Notes: generated from the letters alone by a model not told the origin. 64,000 nucleotides of DNA from Streptacidiphilus sp. 4-A2 (GCA_014284505.1 JAAFYY010000001.1:2356001-2420000), one strand, 5' to 3'; positions 18,885 to 29,338 are shown, numbered from the stretch's first letter. Numbers and translations are program-made.

Positions 18885-20308
18885 GTGACCAGCACAGCCA
18901 ACTCCGTGTCCGCATCGTCGTCCCAAGCCCAGGCTCGGGCGACGGCCTCGCACACGTCATCTTCATCACCGCCGCCGCGGCCATGGGCGGCTTCCTCTTC
19001 GGCTACGACAGCTCCGTGATCAACGGCGCCACCGGCGCGATCCAGAGCAAGTACGGCATCGGATCGGCCGAACTCGCGCAGGTCGTGGCGATCGCGCTGA
19101 TCGGCTGCGCCATCGGCGCGGCCACCGCCGGACGCATAGCCGACCGGATCGGCCGGATCCGGGTCATGCAGATCGCCGCCGTCCTCTTCACCATCAGCGC
19201 CGTCGGCTCGGCGCTCTCCTTCGCCGTGTGGGACCTCGCCCTGTGGCGGATCCTCGGCGGCTTCGGCATCGGCATGGCCTCAGTCATCGGCCCGGCCTAC
19301 ATCGCCGAGGTCGCGCCGCCCGCCTACCGCGGCCGGCTCGCCTCCTTCCAGCAGGCCGCGATCGTCATCGGCATCGCCCTGTCCCAGCTCGTCAACTGGG
19401 GCATCCTCAACGCCGCGGGCGGCAACGACCGGGGCCACCTGCTCGGCCTGGAGGCCTGGCAGGTCATGCTGGGCGTCATGGTCGTACCGGCCGTGATCTA
19501 CGGGCTGCTCTCCTTCGTCATTCCCGAGTCCCCGCGGTTTCTGATCTCGGCCGGGCGGATCGATCGGGCCAAGGCCGTCATCGCCGAGGTCGAGCCCTCC
19601 GTGTCCGACCTGGACGCCAGGGTCTCCGAGATCCAGGCGGGCATGGACTCGGAGCAGAAGTCCACCTTCAAGGACCTGTTCGGCGGACGCGTCGGCTTCA
19701 AGCCCATCGTCTGGGTCGGCATCGGCCTGGCCGTCTTCCAGCAGCTGGTCGGCATCAACGTCGCCTTCTACTACTCCAACACCCTGTGGCAGTCGGTCGG
19801 CATCGACCCGAGCTCTTCCTTCCTCTACTCGTTCACCACCTCCATCGTGAACATCATCGGCACCGTGGTGGCGATGATCCTGGTGGACCGCATCGGACGC
19901 CGGGCCCTGATCCTGATCGGCTCCTGCGGCATGACCGTGGCCCTGGGCTTCGAGGCCTGGGCCTTCGCTGCCAAGAGCGGAGCCACGCTCCCGCATGCGC
20001 AGGGCGTGGTGGCGCTGATCGCCGCACACGTCTTCGTGTTCTTCTTCGCCATGTCCTGGGGGGTCGTGGTCTGGGTCATGCTCGGCGAGATGTTCCCGAA
20101 CCGGCTGCGCGCCGCGGCCCTGGGGATCGGCGCCGCCGCCAACTGGATCGCCAACTGGGCCATCACCGCGAGCTTCCCCAGCCTCGCCGGCTGGAACCTC
20201 ACCACGACCTACATCATCTACACGGTCTTCGCGGCGCTCTCGATCCCCTTCGTACTCAGGTGCGTGAAGGAGACCAAGGGCACCCGTCTGGAGGACAACC
20301 TCGGCTGA
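18885..20308 (+). CDS. Sugar porter family MFS transporter (glucose permease-like), one frameshift
   Basis: Twelve-span sugar/H+ symporter of the major facilitator superfamily. The GTG at 18885 has AGGAG six bases upstream and gives MTSTANS..., the usual Streptomyces permease N-terminus. The frame breaks near 18930-18940 and continues HVIFITAAAAMGGFLFGYDSSVING, the span-1 signature. Later hallmarks are intact: GRIADRIGR between spans 2 and 3, PAYIAEVAPPAYRGRL, VIPESPRFL after span 6, QQLVGINVAFYYS in span 7, and DRIGRR. The end (RCVKETKGTRLEDNL) is the PETKG-like signature. It resembles the streptomycete glucose permease group. It is convergent with the sulfatase. Confidence 0.88.
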
Positions 20309-20334
20309 CGGCCCACCACCCCGGGTGCGCCGAT

Positions 20335-20372
20335 GGCGGCCCGGCGGACGAGGCACCGTCCGCCGGGCCGCC
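20335..20372. terminator. Perfect hairpin between convergent permease and sulfatase genes
   Basis: 16-bp perfect arms (20335-20350 and 20357-20372) with a 6-base loop, 27 bases after the permease stop. A 16-bp direct repeat follows at 20375-20406 (two copies of GGTGCGGGGATGCCCG). Confidence 0.78.
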
Positions 20373-20517
20373 CAGGTGCGGGGATGCCCGGGTGCGGGGA
20401 TGCCCGGGCGGGGCGAAGGGCCTGGCGCCGGCGGTTGCCCGTTCGTCGTCTCGCGGGCATCCCGGTGGGAATCTGATCATCCTTCCGATTCCCGACCCGC
20501 TTCCGGCGCGACCCTGC

Positions 20518-22141
20518 TCAGTGTTCTCCCTGCGCCGCCGCAACTGCCTCGGGGCGGTCGGTGTCGCCGTGCCAGGTGGGCCAGCCGAGCAGGCGCGGGC
20601 GCTCGGTGACCCAGGCACGGGTGTCCGCGCCGATCTCCGTGTCGATGAGGTCTTCGAGCAGGGCGCGGTAGCGGTCGACGAGGTCGCGGTGGGCCGGGTC
20701 GTCGGCCAGGTTCCGCATCTCGGCGGGGTCCTGCTCGGTCGTAGAGGACGACGTCGTTGTCCTTCAGCAGGGCCTCGGTGGTGTCGGGGCGGTTGGGGCG
20801 CAGCGGGGAGAAGTAGCGTCCGAAGGTGTAGCGGGCGTCGGTGTAGCCGCGCAGGAAGCCGCGCTTGTCCCAGTCGGGTCGCAGGTCGCCGGAGGCGATC
20901 CGCCCGGGGGCTTCCGGGTCGGCGAATTCGAACCAGAACGAGGCGTCCAGGGTGGTGATCGACTCGACGGCGGTGAGGGCTCCTTCGCGCACGGACCCGC
21001 CGTGCAGTACCGGCATCAGCGACCTGCCCTTCAGTCCGGGGTGGCGGTCGGCGTGCGCGGCGGTGTCGAGTCCGGCGATCTCCAGCAGCGTGGGTGCCAG
21101 GTCGACGGCGGAGGCGAGGGCCGCGGTCGTGGTTCCGCCGGTCACGTCCGGATGCGCGATCATGAACGGGACGTGGAAGTTCTCGTCGTAGACGAGGTTG
21201 CCCTTCTGACGCAGGCCGTGGGAGCCCGCCATCTCCCCGTGGTCCGAGGTGAAGACGACCACGGTGCGGTCGCCCTGGCCGGAGGCCTCCAGGGCGTCCA
21301 GGACGGAATCGACGCTGCGGTCCACGTCGCGGATGGCGTTGAGGTAGAAGTTCAGGCCGTCGTACCAGTGCTGGTCGTCGGCCACGGGCCCGAAGACCGT
21401 GTCGAGCATCCGCGCGTACTCCGCCACGGCGGGTGCCGCGCCGGAGAGGTCGTCGTGCAGGCTGGCCGGCAGGTCGAAGTCCCAACGGCGCTGGTAGACA
21501 GGGATGTTCGCGGCCGCGCGGGCCACGACCGCGTGGGCCAGGCCGAACGGAAGCTGGACCTGGGGGCTGCCGCCGTAGTCGAAGCTCATGATGTCGTGCG
21601 GGTTGACGAAGTTGACGGCCATGAACCACGGCTGGTCCTGCGCGACGACCGGTGCCCGGTTGCGCAGCCAGCTCACGGCCTGCCCGGCGATGACCGGGTC
21701 CAGCTTGAGTCCGGCCCACGCGCCGCCGTCGATGTCGCCCCAGTCGTTGAAGTCGCTGAACCCGTAGGGCTCCAGCGCGTCGGTGGTGGGGCCGGGGTGC
21801 TCCGGCGTGATGTAGGCGTTGGAGAGGTGCCACTTGCCCTGGTAGGCGGTGTAGTAGCCGGCGGAGCGCAGCATGGTGCCGAGGGTGCCCAGCTTCGGGT
21901 CGAGCGGGCGGATGTACGGCATGTTGTCGTTGTCGTAGATCTCGGTGATGGGCAGGTGCTGTCCGGTATAGAGGACCGACCGGGCCGAGCTGCACATCGC
22001 CGAGGCGGTGTAGTAGCGCTCGAAAGTCGTCCCCCGGGCGGCGATGCGCTCCCTCGCGGGCAGGGAGAACCCTTGCGGCCGGGGAAGGGAGACACGCTCC
22101 TCGTCGGTGACGATCAGCAGGATGTTGGGGCGACTGGTCAT
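20518..22141 (-). CDS. Type I sulfatase (arylsulfatase/choline-sulfatase-like), one frameshift
   Basis: Formylglycine-dependent sulfatase of the alkaline phosphatase superfamily. The N-terminus MTSRPNILLIVTDEERV supplies two metal-binding aspartate/glutamate residues. The nucleophile motif is CSSAR at C50 (consensus C/S-x-P/S-A/S-R). Its cysteine must be converted to formylglycine. YQGKWHLSNAY gives the active-site Lys and His, and VVVFTSDHGEMAGSHG the second metal site. The frame breaks near 20730 (after VVLYDRAG) and ends MRNLADDPAH... to the stop at 20518. Restored about 540 residues. There is no signal peptide, so it acts in the cytoplasm. Neither a formylglycine-generating enzyme nor a transporter gene is next to it on this strand. 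Confidence 0.9.
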
Positions 22142-22296
22142 GATCTGTCCTTCGCTCGCCGCGCGCCAAGCGGGGACAGTGCGGCTCGCGGCCGTCTGCG
22201 CGCGGACTGTTCTTGTGTTCCGAATCTAGGGCGGCGTCTGCGGACACCCCGCAGGACGTGGCCTGGGGCGTCCGGAAGAGTGAGCGGTGCCGGGCG

Positions 22297-23540
22297 TCAG
22301 GGCTCCGCTCCGCGCATGAATGCGGGGTGCCGCTCGCGCAGCTGCTGCTCGACCCAGTCCAGGCGCTCGTGCAGGGCCTGGCGCCGGTGCGGCGGCGCCT
22401 GCGCCAGGAGGTCGCGCAGCAGCCGCGCGGCCCGGGCCAGCACCAGGGGGCTGCCGGGCGCCGCCCGGCACAGGTCGTCGAGTCCGACGCTCACGAAGTC
22501 GGTCCAGCCGGGGAGGCGCAGGGTGACCCGGACGGCCCCGCTCGCGTCAGGCACGGCGGACGCGTCCAGCCTCGCGTCCACCAGGCGGCGGAGCAGGCCG
22601 TCGATGCTGTCGAGCGCCTCGGCCGCGGTGGCGGGATCGTTCACGGCGGGCGACAGTGCCCGCAGGCCGATGTCGGCGAGGAGCCGGAAGGCGTAGAGCG
22701 GATCCTGGTGGAAGCTCCGCTCCAGCCCGGCGATGAGAGCGCCCGTCACCTCTTCGGCCGCCAGGTCGCCGCCGCGGACGTCGGCGACCGGCTCGCCGGA
22801 GTGGACGGTGGCGCCGACCGGGATCCGCAGCACCACCACGGCGTCGGCGCGGGTCGCCGACGCGACCAGACGCCGCAGATCCACCTGTTCGATCACGGTC
22901 GTGGGGCCGGGCCAGGCAACGGTGGAGCGTACCGGCGGCAGGTCGGGAGACGGCTGCCCGGCGGCGGCCGGGGTGGCGGCCAGGGCACGCGGGTAGAAGA
23001 CGTCGAGCGCGGCCTGCCCCTGTGCCGCGGTGGTGGTGAGCACGTGTGCCAGCTGGATCGCCCGGAAGGCGCGGAGCTGGAGCGTGCGCACCAGACCGAG
23101 CGAGGCCAGCGCGCCGAGGCCGGCGACGACGGGGACGGCCAGGGAGACCGTGGTCCGCGAGCCGATGGTGAGCGTCGCGCTGACCGCGAAGGCGAGGAGC
23201 CAGACCATGAAGGCGAAGACCCGCCACACCACCGGGTCCGAGCGGAACAGGGCCAGTCTGGGACTGAAGCTGCCCGCGACCCACTGCGCCACCAGGAAGA
23301 GCAGGGAGAAGATCACGCTGGTGATGCCGAGGATGGCGATGCTGAGGCCCCCGAGTACCTCGATCGTCCGGGAGGCGGAGACCCTCGGTCCCCGTCGATC
23401 CGGGGCAGCGTCAGGCCGAGAGCCAGACCGAGCAGCAACCCGACCGCCTGGGCGGCCCCGGAGCGCATCCGCCGATGTGGTCGCACCACGCGCTCGGCCG
23501 GTTCGCCCGGGCCGAAAGGCCCGATGGGCGGGGCTTCCAC
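22297..23540 (-). CDS. DUF2254 family membrane protein, one frameshift
   Basis: Predicted integral membrane protein of the DUF2254 family (function unknown). The GTG at 23540 follows GGGAG. The first span is GAAQAVGLLLGLALGLTLPRI. The frame breaks near 23390-23400, then come spans TSVIFSLLFLVAQWVAGSFSPRL, VFAFMVWLLAFAVSATLTI and SLAVPVVAGLGALASLGLVRTL. The soluble C-terminal half has the family block YAFRLLADIGLRALSPAVNDPATA, which is the most conserved part of DUF2254. About 413 residues after restoration. The open frame also continues upstream into another ORF (23573-23838), so a longer fusion cannot be excluded. Confidence 0.85.
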
Positions 23541-23572
23541 GATCGTTCTCCCGTCGGTCGAGTTGCGGCAGG

Positions 23573-23838
23573 ATCCCGAAGGCGGCCAGGACCACGACCG
23601 TGAACCGGAACACCGTCAGTACGATCAGCACGTCCGGTCCGGTGGCCCGGATCCGGTGGTGGCCCCGCGGCTCGGGCGGGCCGGCGGCCTCCAGCCGGGC
23701 GATCCGCCGAAGTGATTCCTCCAGCCCGCCGGCATCCCCCTCGCCGGCACCTCCCACGCGGGCATCCCCCTCGCGGGCATCCCCGGGCTGCGACCCTGGT
23801 TCGAACCCACCGTCCGGGTCGCTGACCGATGGTGGCAT
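23573..23838 (-). CDS. Possible small membrane protein upstream of DUF2254 gene
   Basis: Open reading frame with ATG at 23838 (GGAG six bases upstream): a charged, glycine-rich N-terminus containing a 5-residue repeat (Gly-Asp-Ala-Arg-Glu type), a basic stretch, then one hydrophobic span (PDVLIVLTVFRFTVVVLAAFG) ending LPQLDRR. In this frame no stop occurs before the DUF2254 gene, so its 3' end is uncertain; an indel may hide it. It may be an independent small protein or an N-terminal part of the DUF2254 protein. Confidence 0.4.
23731..23787. repeat. 15-bp minisatellite, about 3.7 copies
   Basis: Units GGCATCCCCCTCGCC-like at 23731, 23746 (diverged), 23761 and 23776 (partial). On the minus strand it is in frame in the small membrane ORF and encodes the repeated Gly-Asp-Ala-Arg-Glu type sequence. 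Confidence 0.7.
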
Positions 23839-24258
23839 GTCCCGCTCCGTCCTGACTGCGTCGGCCGCTCCGTCCCAGCGAAGCCCCCCCCGCCGCAATC
23901 GCGACAGGTGCTGGACCGGCCGGGTGGACCGGTGACCCCTCCGGAGGACGAGGCGACCGGGCGGCGCCACCGGTTCGGCCCCACGCGCGGCGGCCCGGCC
24001 GCGGCCGTGCCGGACCGGGCGGCAACCCACGGTCCGGTCCGCCCACGTACGCGACAGCGTCCATCCATCCGGGGCGTTGAACGTGACACCTCGCGTGTCG
24101 ACCCCGTTCCCCGGAGGGGATTGCCGCACCCTGGGCGGACAGGACTGTCCCCGCGGCGCAATGGGAGAGCATGTTGTGACCGACGGCAGCGCCCACCGGC
24201 GGCCGCACGCGCCAACGGGGGCACCGACGGAATCCGGACGCGGCAGCGCGGGGTTCGC
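23839..24258. other. Divergent intergenic region before the antiporter
   Basis: No confident gene. A 33-codon ORF (ATG 24161, MGEHVVTDGSAHRR...) ends TGA at 24260-24262 and overlaps the antiporter GTG at 24259 as GTGA, which hints at coupled translation of a short upstream ORF, or a frame-broken antiporter N-terminus. Confidence 0.35.
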
Positions 24259-25581
24259 GTGAGCGGCGCTGCCTGGACCGGGGTGGCGGTGGCCGGGGTC
24301 ACCGCCGTCTATGCGCTCGGGTCACGACGGCTGGCCGACACGCCCGTATCCGCCGCGATGGTGTTCGTCGGCTTCGGGATCGCGATCGGGCCCCTGGGCC
24401 TGGACCTGGTGAGCCGGCGGCAGGACGCCGGTCCGCTGCGCACGCTGGTGGAAGCGGCCCTGGCCCTGGTCCTCTTCACCGACGCGACGACGGTGCGTGC
24501 GCGGGACCTGCGCAGCGGCGGTGCGCTGCCCGGACGGCTGCTGTCGGTCGGGCTGATTCTCACCATCGGGGCGGGGTGGCTGCTGGCCTGGGCGCTCCTG
24601 CCCGGACTGACCGTCTGGGAGTCGGCGCTGGTGGGCGCGATCCTCGCACCCACCGACGCGGCCCTGGGCAAGAGCGCCATCTCCGACCGCCGCGTCCCGG
24701 GCCTGGTGCGCCAGGCACTGAACGTGGAGAGCGGACTGAACGACGGCATGGTGCTGCCGTTCTTCGTACTCTTCCTGGCGGCCGTTCCCGGCACCTCGTA
24801 CGCACACGAGGGCATGGGCGGGGTGTTCTGGCGCGCCCTGCTGCTCAGCCCGGCTCTCGGCCTGGCGGCCGGGGGCGCCGGCGGCCGGCTGCTGACAGTG
24901 TCGCTCCACCACGGCTGGGCCACTGCGGAATGGCGTCAGATCTACGCTCTCGCGGCGGCCGCCGGCGCCTACACCCTGGCTGCGGTCACCCACGGAAGCG
25001 GCTTCATCGCGGCGTGGGCGGCGGGGTTCGCCTTCGCATACGCCCTGCGCAGCGCCGCACACCCGACGGCCGAGGCGGCCCGCGCCACCGAACTTGCCCG
25101 CACCACCGAACTGGCTGAAGCCCTGGGCGGCCTGCTGGCGATGCTGAGCCTGCTGTTCTTCGGCGCCGTGCTGCTCGGGCCCGCCTTGCAGCATCTCAGT
25201 TGGCGGATCGTCGGGTACGCCGTGCTCAGCCTCACCGTGATCAGAATGGTCCCGGTCGCGGTCGCCCTGGCGGGGAGCGGGCTGAGGCCGCCCACGGTGG
25301 CGTACATCGGCTGGTTCGGCCCGCGCGGCCTGGCCTCGGTGGTCTTCGGGCTCCTGGTCGCCGAGGAACACACCCACGGGGTGGAGCTGATCGGCCAGGT
25401 GGTCGCCGTCACCGTCGGGCTGAGCGTGCTGCTCCACGGGATGTCAGCGGCCGTGCTCGCCGCCGGCTACGGCCGCTGGTACGAGCGCGCCGCCGTCGAC
25501 CCCGGGCTTCGGGAGAGCCTCAGCACGCCCGTCACACCGCGGCGCCGCACGCTCGGCCCACTCGAACAGCCCGAAGGCTGA
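24259..25581 (+). CDS. CPA1-family Na+/H+ antiporter
   Basis: Monovalent cation/proton antiporter of 440 residues with about 12 predicted spans and no breaks. Start GTG at 24259 (GTGA overlap with a short ORF). Hallmarks: FTDATTVRARDLR; VGAILAPTDAALGKSAIS, where Asp of the PTD motif and the next block NVESGLNDGMVLPFF (ND pair) form the ion site; and WFGPRGLASVVFGLL, the conserved C-terminal arginine loop. It lacks a long cytoplasmic regulatory tail. The next gene (DUF202) follows 81 bases later in the same direction. Confidence 0.9.
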   Translation: MSGAAWTGVAVAGVTAVYALGSRRLADTPVSAAMVFVGFGIAIGPLGLDLVSRRQDAGPLRTLVEAALALVLFTDATTVRARDLRSGGALPGRLLSVGLILTIGAGWLLAWALLPGLTVWESALVGAILAPTDAALGKSAISDRRVPGLVRQALNVESGLNDGMVLPFFVLFLAAVPGTSYAHEGMGGVFWRALLLSPALGLAAGGAGGRLLTVSLHHGWATAEWRQIYALAAAAGAYTLAAVTHGSGFIAAWAAGFAFAYALRSAAHPTAEAARATELARTTELAEALGGLLAMLSLLFFGAVLLGPALQHLSWRIVGYAVLSLTVIRMVPVAVALAGSGLRPPTVAYIGWFGPRGLASVVFGLLVAEEHTHGVELIGQVVAVTVGLSVLLHGMSAAVLAAGYGRWYERAAVDPGLRESLSTPVTPRRRTLGPLEQPEG

Positions 25582-25662
25582 GCCGCGACGGAACCACTTC
25601 CACCGCCTTGCCGCCGTGGCGCCTGCGGCGGCAGCCGTGCGGTCGACGGCGGCGCGCCGGCA

Positions 25663-26115
25663 GTGCGCGTGGAACGGCAGACAGCGGACCAGGGAGCACG
25701 AGGAGCGGCCGGTGCCCAGGGAGACCCCCGACAGGACGAAGACGGGCCCACGGGGCCGCCCGCCACGCGGCGCCGATGGGAGGACGGTGAGGAGCCCGAC
25801 TACCGGGCGACGCTCGCCAACGAGCGCACCTTCCTGTCCTGGTCCCGCACGGCCCTGGCACTGCTGGCCGGCTCGCTGGCGGTGCTCCGGCTCAGTGGCG
25901 TGGCCCCGTACGGGCTGCGGCTCGCGTTGGCCTGCTACCTGATCCTGCTCGCTGTCGGCACCGCGGTGGCGGGGTACGGGCAATGGCGAGCCCGGCAGCT
26001 GCGCATGCGGCGGCGCGAGCCGCTGGGCCACACCAGCACGACCTTGACGGTCCTCCTCGCTTTCCTGGTCCTGTGCGGGATCGTGGTCGCCACGGTCGTC
26101 GTGGGTCCGCACTGA
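25663..26115 (+). CDS. YidH-type DUF202 membrane protein
   Basis: The DUF202 core begins DYRATLANERTFLSWSRTALALLAGSLAVL (about residue 46), followed by two more spans (LALACYLILLAVGTAVAGYG and TLTVLLAFLVLCGIVVATVVV). Three spans and the N-E-R-T-F-L-x-W motif define the family. The N-terminal 45 residues are low complexity and the start is uncertain: the frame opens at GTG 25663, but family members usually begin 10-15 residues before the motif. Same direction as the antiporter, possibly one transcript. Function unknown. Confidence 0.78.
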   Translation: MRVERQTADQGARGAAGAQGDPRQDEDGPTGPPATRRRWEDGEEPDYRATLANERTFLSWSRTALALLAGSLAVLRLSGVAPYGLRLALACYLILLAVGTAVAGYGQWRARQLRMRRREPLGHTSTTLTVLLAFLVLCGIVVATVVVGPH

Positions 26116-26210
26116 TCCGCCGGTGGCAACCCGATACGCCGGTACCCATCGCCATGCGTGGCGGCCCGGTCAGGCCTGTCGAATGGGCCCCGGGGCCGGC
26201 CCAGCCGGGT

Positions 26211-27626
26211 TCAGGCAGCCCGGGCACTGACCCGGCTGGTGCGCACGGCCTCGACCAGGGCCTGATGGTCCCGCTCGTTCTGGTCGGCGTAGCTCTCCGC
26301 GAAGACGGCCAGCGCCCGGTCGAAGGCGTCGCTGCTGCCCAGGTAGGCGGCGATGGCGATCCGGTCGCCGGACCGGGCGTGGGCGCGAGCGAGGGTGGCG
26401 CCGCACACCTCGCCGAACACCCCCAGGCCGTCCGGCACCATGGTCTGGGGTTCGACGATGCCCTTCCAGTCACGCAGCTGGCGGACATAGAAGTCGCGTT
26501 GTCGGCCGTCGATGCCTTCGACCCGCTCCCAGCCGAGGAGGATGTCGCTGGCCGCCTGCATCAGCCTTTGTCCGGTGACGACGCGCTGCCCCTGGTTGGC
26601 GTACTCGCTTTCGCCGACATGCGCGGCCAGAACCGAGGTGTCGGCCTCCTTGAGCTGGAGCAGCAGCGGGTCCTGGTCGTCCCTGCCGAGCATGAGGACG
26701 ATCCAGCAGCGGGTGCCGACGCTGCCCACACCGACCACCTTGCGGGCCACGTCGGCCAGGTGGAACTGGTCCAGCAGCAGGCGGCGATCCTCTTGCAGGC
26801 TGCGGCGGTAGCGCTCGATCAGGGTTTCGATCTCCTGCTCGACCCGATCGCGTTCCAGCTCCGGCAGCAGGTCGCCGATCGGCACGATCAAAGGCGGGGC
26901 AGCAGCGATCCGGCGCTTTCCGTCGACCACCCGGGTCAGCTTGTCGAACGCCTGGAGGGTGTCGTGGGCGCGGGCTTTTTCCAGGACCCGCGACACGAGC
27001 TTGCCCCGGCGGGCATCCAGGTGGTCGGTCGCCAGGTCCCGAAGGCTGTCCGCCTCGACCCGGGAGTACCAGACGTCGAGGTTGCCCATGGTGGCGAAAC
27101 GACGCATCTGCTCGCGGTAGGAGCGCACGGTGGCCCGGACGATGGCAGTACGTTCCTTGTCCGTGAAGCCGTTCTCGCGTGAGGCGATGACCATGCTGGC
27201 CGCCAGCCGCTTCACATCCCACTCCCACGGTCCGCGCAGCGTCTCGTCGAAGTCGTTGATGTCGAACATCAGCCGCCGCTCCGGAGAGGCGAGCAGCCGG
27301 AAGTTCAGCAGATGCGCGTCACCGCACAGCTGGGCCCTGATCCCGGACCGCGCGGTGGGCGCCAGGTCGGCAGCCATGATCGCCGCCGCACCCCGGTAGA
27401 ACCGGAAGGGGGACTCGGTCATCCGCCCGTAGCGGATGGGCACCAGCTCGGGCAGTCTCTCCGCGGACTGCTGCTCCAGCAGGGCCACCGGGTCCGGCCG
27501 GTCGCTCGCCGGCTCGAACTCGCCATGGCTCGCTCGCGGAGCGGCCGCCCGCGCTGCCTTGCCTTTGGCCGCGCGTTCCCTGGCGGTCAAGGGGGCGCGC
27601 CGTGCCCCCGTGATGGTCGCACTCAT
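26211..27626 (-). CDS. DUF2252 family protein
   Basis: 471 residues, ATG at 27626 after AGGAGGG. Intact DUF2252: RYGRMTESPFRFYRGAA, then LCGDAHLLNFRLLASPERRLMFDINDFDET, which resembles the nucleotide- and metal-binding loops of aminoglycoside phosphotransferase/protein-kinase-like folds (H-x-x-N-F and D-x-N-D-F-D). GSVGTRCWIVLMLG and ANQGQRVVTGQRLMQAASDILLGW follow. The family is common in actinomycetes and uncharacterised. A kinase-like activity is inference. It is divergent from the CLC channel gene. Confidence 0.88.
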   Translation of the reverse strand: MSATITGARRAPLTARERAAKGKAARAAAPRASHGEFEPASDRPDPVALLEQQSAERLPELVPIRYGRMTESPFRFYRGAAAIMAADLAPTARSGIRAQLCGDAHLLNFRLLASPERRLMFDINDFDETLRGPWEWDVKRLAASMVIASRENGFTDKERTAIVRATVRSYREQMRRFATMGNLDVWYSRVEADSLRDLATDHLDARRGKLVSRVLEKARAHDTLQAFDKLTRVVDGKRRIAAAPPLIVPIGDLLPELERDRVEQEIETLIERYRRSLQEDRRLLLDQFHLADVARKVVGVGSVGTRCWIVLMLGRDDQDPLLLQLKEADTSVLAAHVGESEYANQGQRVVTGQRLMQAASDILLGWERVEGIDGRQRDFYVRQLRDWKGIVEPQTMVPDGLGVFGEVCGATLARAHARSGDRIAIAAYLGSSDAFDRALAVFAESYADQNERDHQALVEAVRTSRVSARAA

Positions 27627-27987
27627 GGAAGGGCCCTCCTGCCTGGATCCCCGCTCGTCGGCGGTGCGGACGGTGACCGAAGCGCTTTCAGGCACCGTCC
27701 ACGGCCACGGCAGCCGACGCGCTCGTGCTGTTCGTCGCAGGGACGGCACCCGCGTCGCCTCCAGAGGCCGCATTCTCCACTCTAGGCCGGTGGCCGCACC
27801 CGTGCCCGTCCGCACCGACCGCTGAGCGGGCAGACGGGAACCGGCAGATCGGACAGCCCCCGATGTACGCCATAGGGACCCTTCCGGCGGGAGTTTCCCT
27901 GAAACCGCGCGGGTCGTGGTACCTGCACCTGGACGCCGATCCCACAGACAGCACCGTCGCACCGTCCGGGCGCAGGAGGCACCACCC
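27627..27987. other. Divergent intergenic region between DUF2252 and CLC genes
   Basis: No gene is seen. The motif-like stretch GGGACCCTTCCGGCGGGAGTTTCCC at about 27877-27901 is a rough inverted repeat (GGGA...TCCC) that could be an operator shared by the two promoters. A good ribosome site (AGGAGG, 27974-27979) precedes the CLC gene. Confidence 0.4.
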
Positions 27988-29338
27988 ATGTCGACGCAGA
28001 GCGGCGGCACACCCGCCGCACCCGCCACACCCCCCACGGCCCAGGATCCCTACGCCCTGGTGCGCACCCGCAGCTACGTCGGACTGCTGGTGCTGGCTGC
28101 GGCTCTGGGGGCTCCGGTGTCGGCGGTGGCCTTCGGCTTCCTCGCACTGGTCAGCAAACTCGAATCGGAGATCTATACCGGTCTGCCCAAGGCCCTGGGC
28201 TTCCACGGCACACCACCGTGGTGGCCACTGCCGATGCTGGCCGTGGCCGGGGCCCTGGTCGCCTCGACCATCCGCTACCTGCCCGGAACAGCCGGCCACG
28301 AGCCCACCGAGGGCATGTCCGCCAAGGGCACGCCCTCGCCGAGCTGCCCGGCATCGTGCTGCGGCAGTGGCCCTCGCCTTCGGCGCGGTCCTCGGACCCG
28401 AGCGCCTCTGATCGCGCTCGGCGGCGGACTGGCGCAGGTGCGGTGCGGCTCGCAAACGGGACATCCGCGCAGGCACCACAGGTGGTGGTGCCGCCGGAAG
28501 CTTCGCCGCCGTCAGCGCCCTGCTGGGCTCCCTCCCTTGGGGCCTTCCTGCTCATGGAAGCCTCCGGTCTCGGTGGTGCGATGCTCTCCACCGTGCTGCT
28601 CCCCGGTCTGCTCTCGGCCGGTGTCGGCGCGCTGGTCTTCATCGCCTCGGCTCCTGGACCGGCCTGGGCACCTACTCGCTGGTGCTTCACCATGTCCCCT
28701 CCGCCGTGCCTCTGGACGCGGCCCAGTTCGGCTGGGCGCTGGTGATCGGACTGGCCGCCGGCCTGACCGGCGCGGGGATCCACCGGGGCAGCCTGGCCCT
28801 CAGGAGCCGGGTCGAGCGCCGGCGGGTTCCGGTCACCGTGGCCGCCGGGCTGGTCGTGGCGGCACTGGCGATCGCCTACGCCCAGGGCAGCTCGAAGCCC
28901 GTCTCCGACGTGCTCTACTCCGGACAATCCGCGCTGAACCCGCTGCTGGAGAACAGCGCGGGCTACTCGGTGGGCGCTCTGACGCTCCTCGTCGCCTGCA
29001 AGAGCCTGGCCTACTGCGTCTCCCTCAGCAGCTTCCGCGGAGGCCCCGTGTTCCCGTCGATGTTCCTCGGAGCAGCAGGCGGGATCGCCATGTCCCATCT
29101 GCCCGGGCTCCCGCTCGTAGCCGGCTTCGCCATGGGCATCGGAGCCATGTGCGTCGCCATGCTCAAGCTTCCGATGACGGCGGTCCTGCTGGCCACCCTG
29201 CTCCTCGGAACACCTGGCCTGACCGTCATGCCCCTGGTGATCGTCGCCGTCACGGTCTCCTTCGTCGTCTCCCTCCGACTCGCACCCCCCGAGCCGCAGC
29301 CCCAGCCCGTGCCGGGGACTGCCGTCAAGGCGGGGTGA
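27988..29338 (+). CDS. CLC-type chloride channel/transporter, several frameshifts
   Basis: ATG at 27988 after GCAGGAGG. Chloride channel family: the first spans are readable (YVGLLVLAAALGAPVSAVAFGFLALVSKLE). A region of at least four breaks (28340-28680) holds, in alternating frames, LALAFGAVLGPERLIALGGGLAQ-like sequence (the G-K-E-G-P position), SPLGAFLLMEASGLGG and LVLHHVP. From about 28690 the second half is intact, including SSFRGGPVFPSMFLGAAGG, equivalent to the GGIFAPSLxxGA chloride-binding loop, and AMCVAMLKLPMTAVLLATLL. Restored about 450 residues. No CBS domains are present. Confidence 0.84.

Noticed and set aside
20256..22247. Second minus-strand frame of 663 codons over the sulfatase
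   Set aside because: Arg/His-rich shadow; the sulfatase frame holds metal and nucleophile motifs.
22226..22471. GC-rich repeats near the DUF2254 3' end as a CRISPR or repeat array
   Set aside because: The apparent periodicity is Ala/Arg codon bias inside the coding region, without regular spacers.
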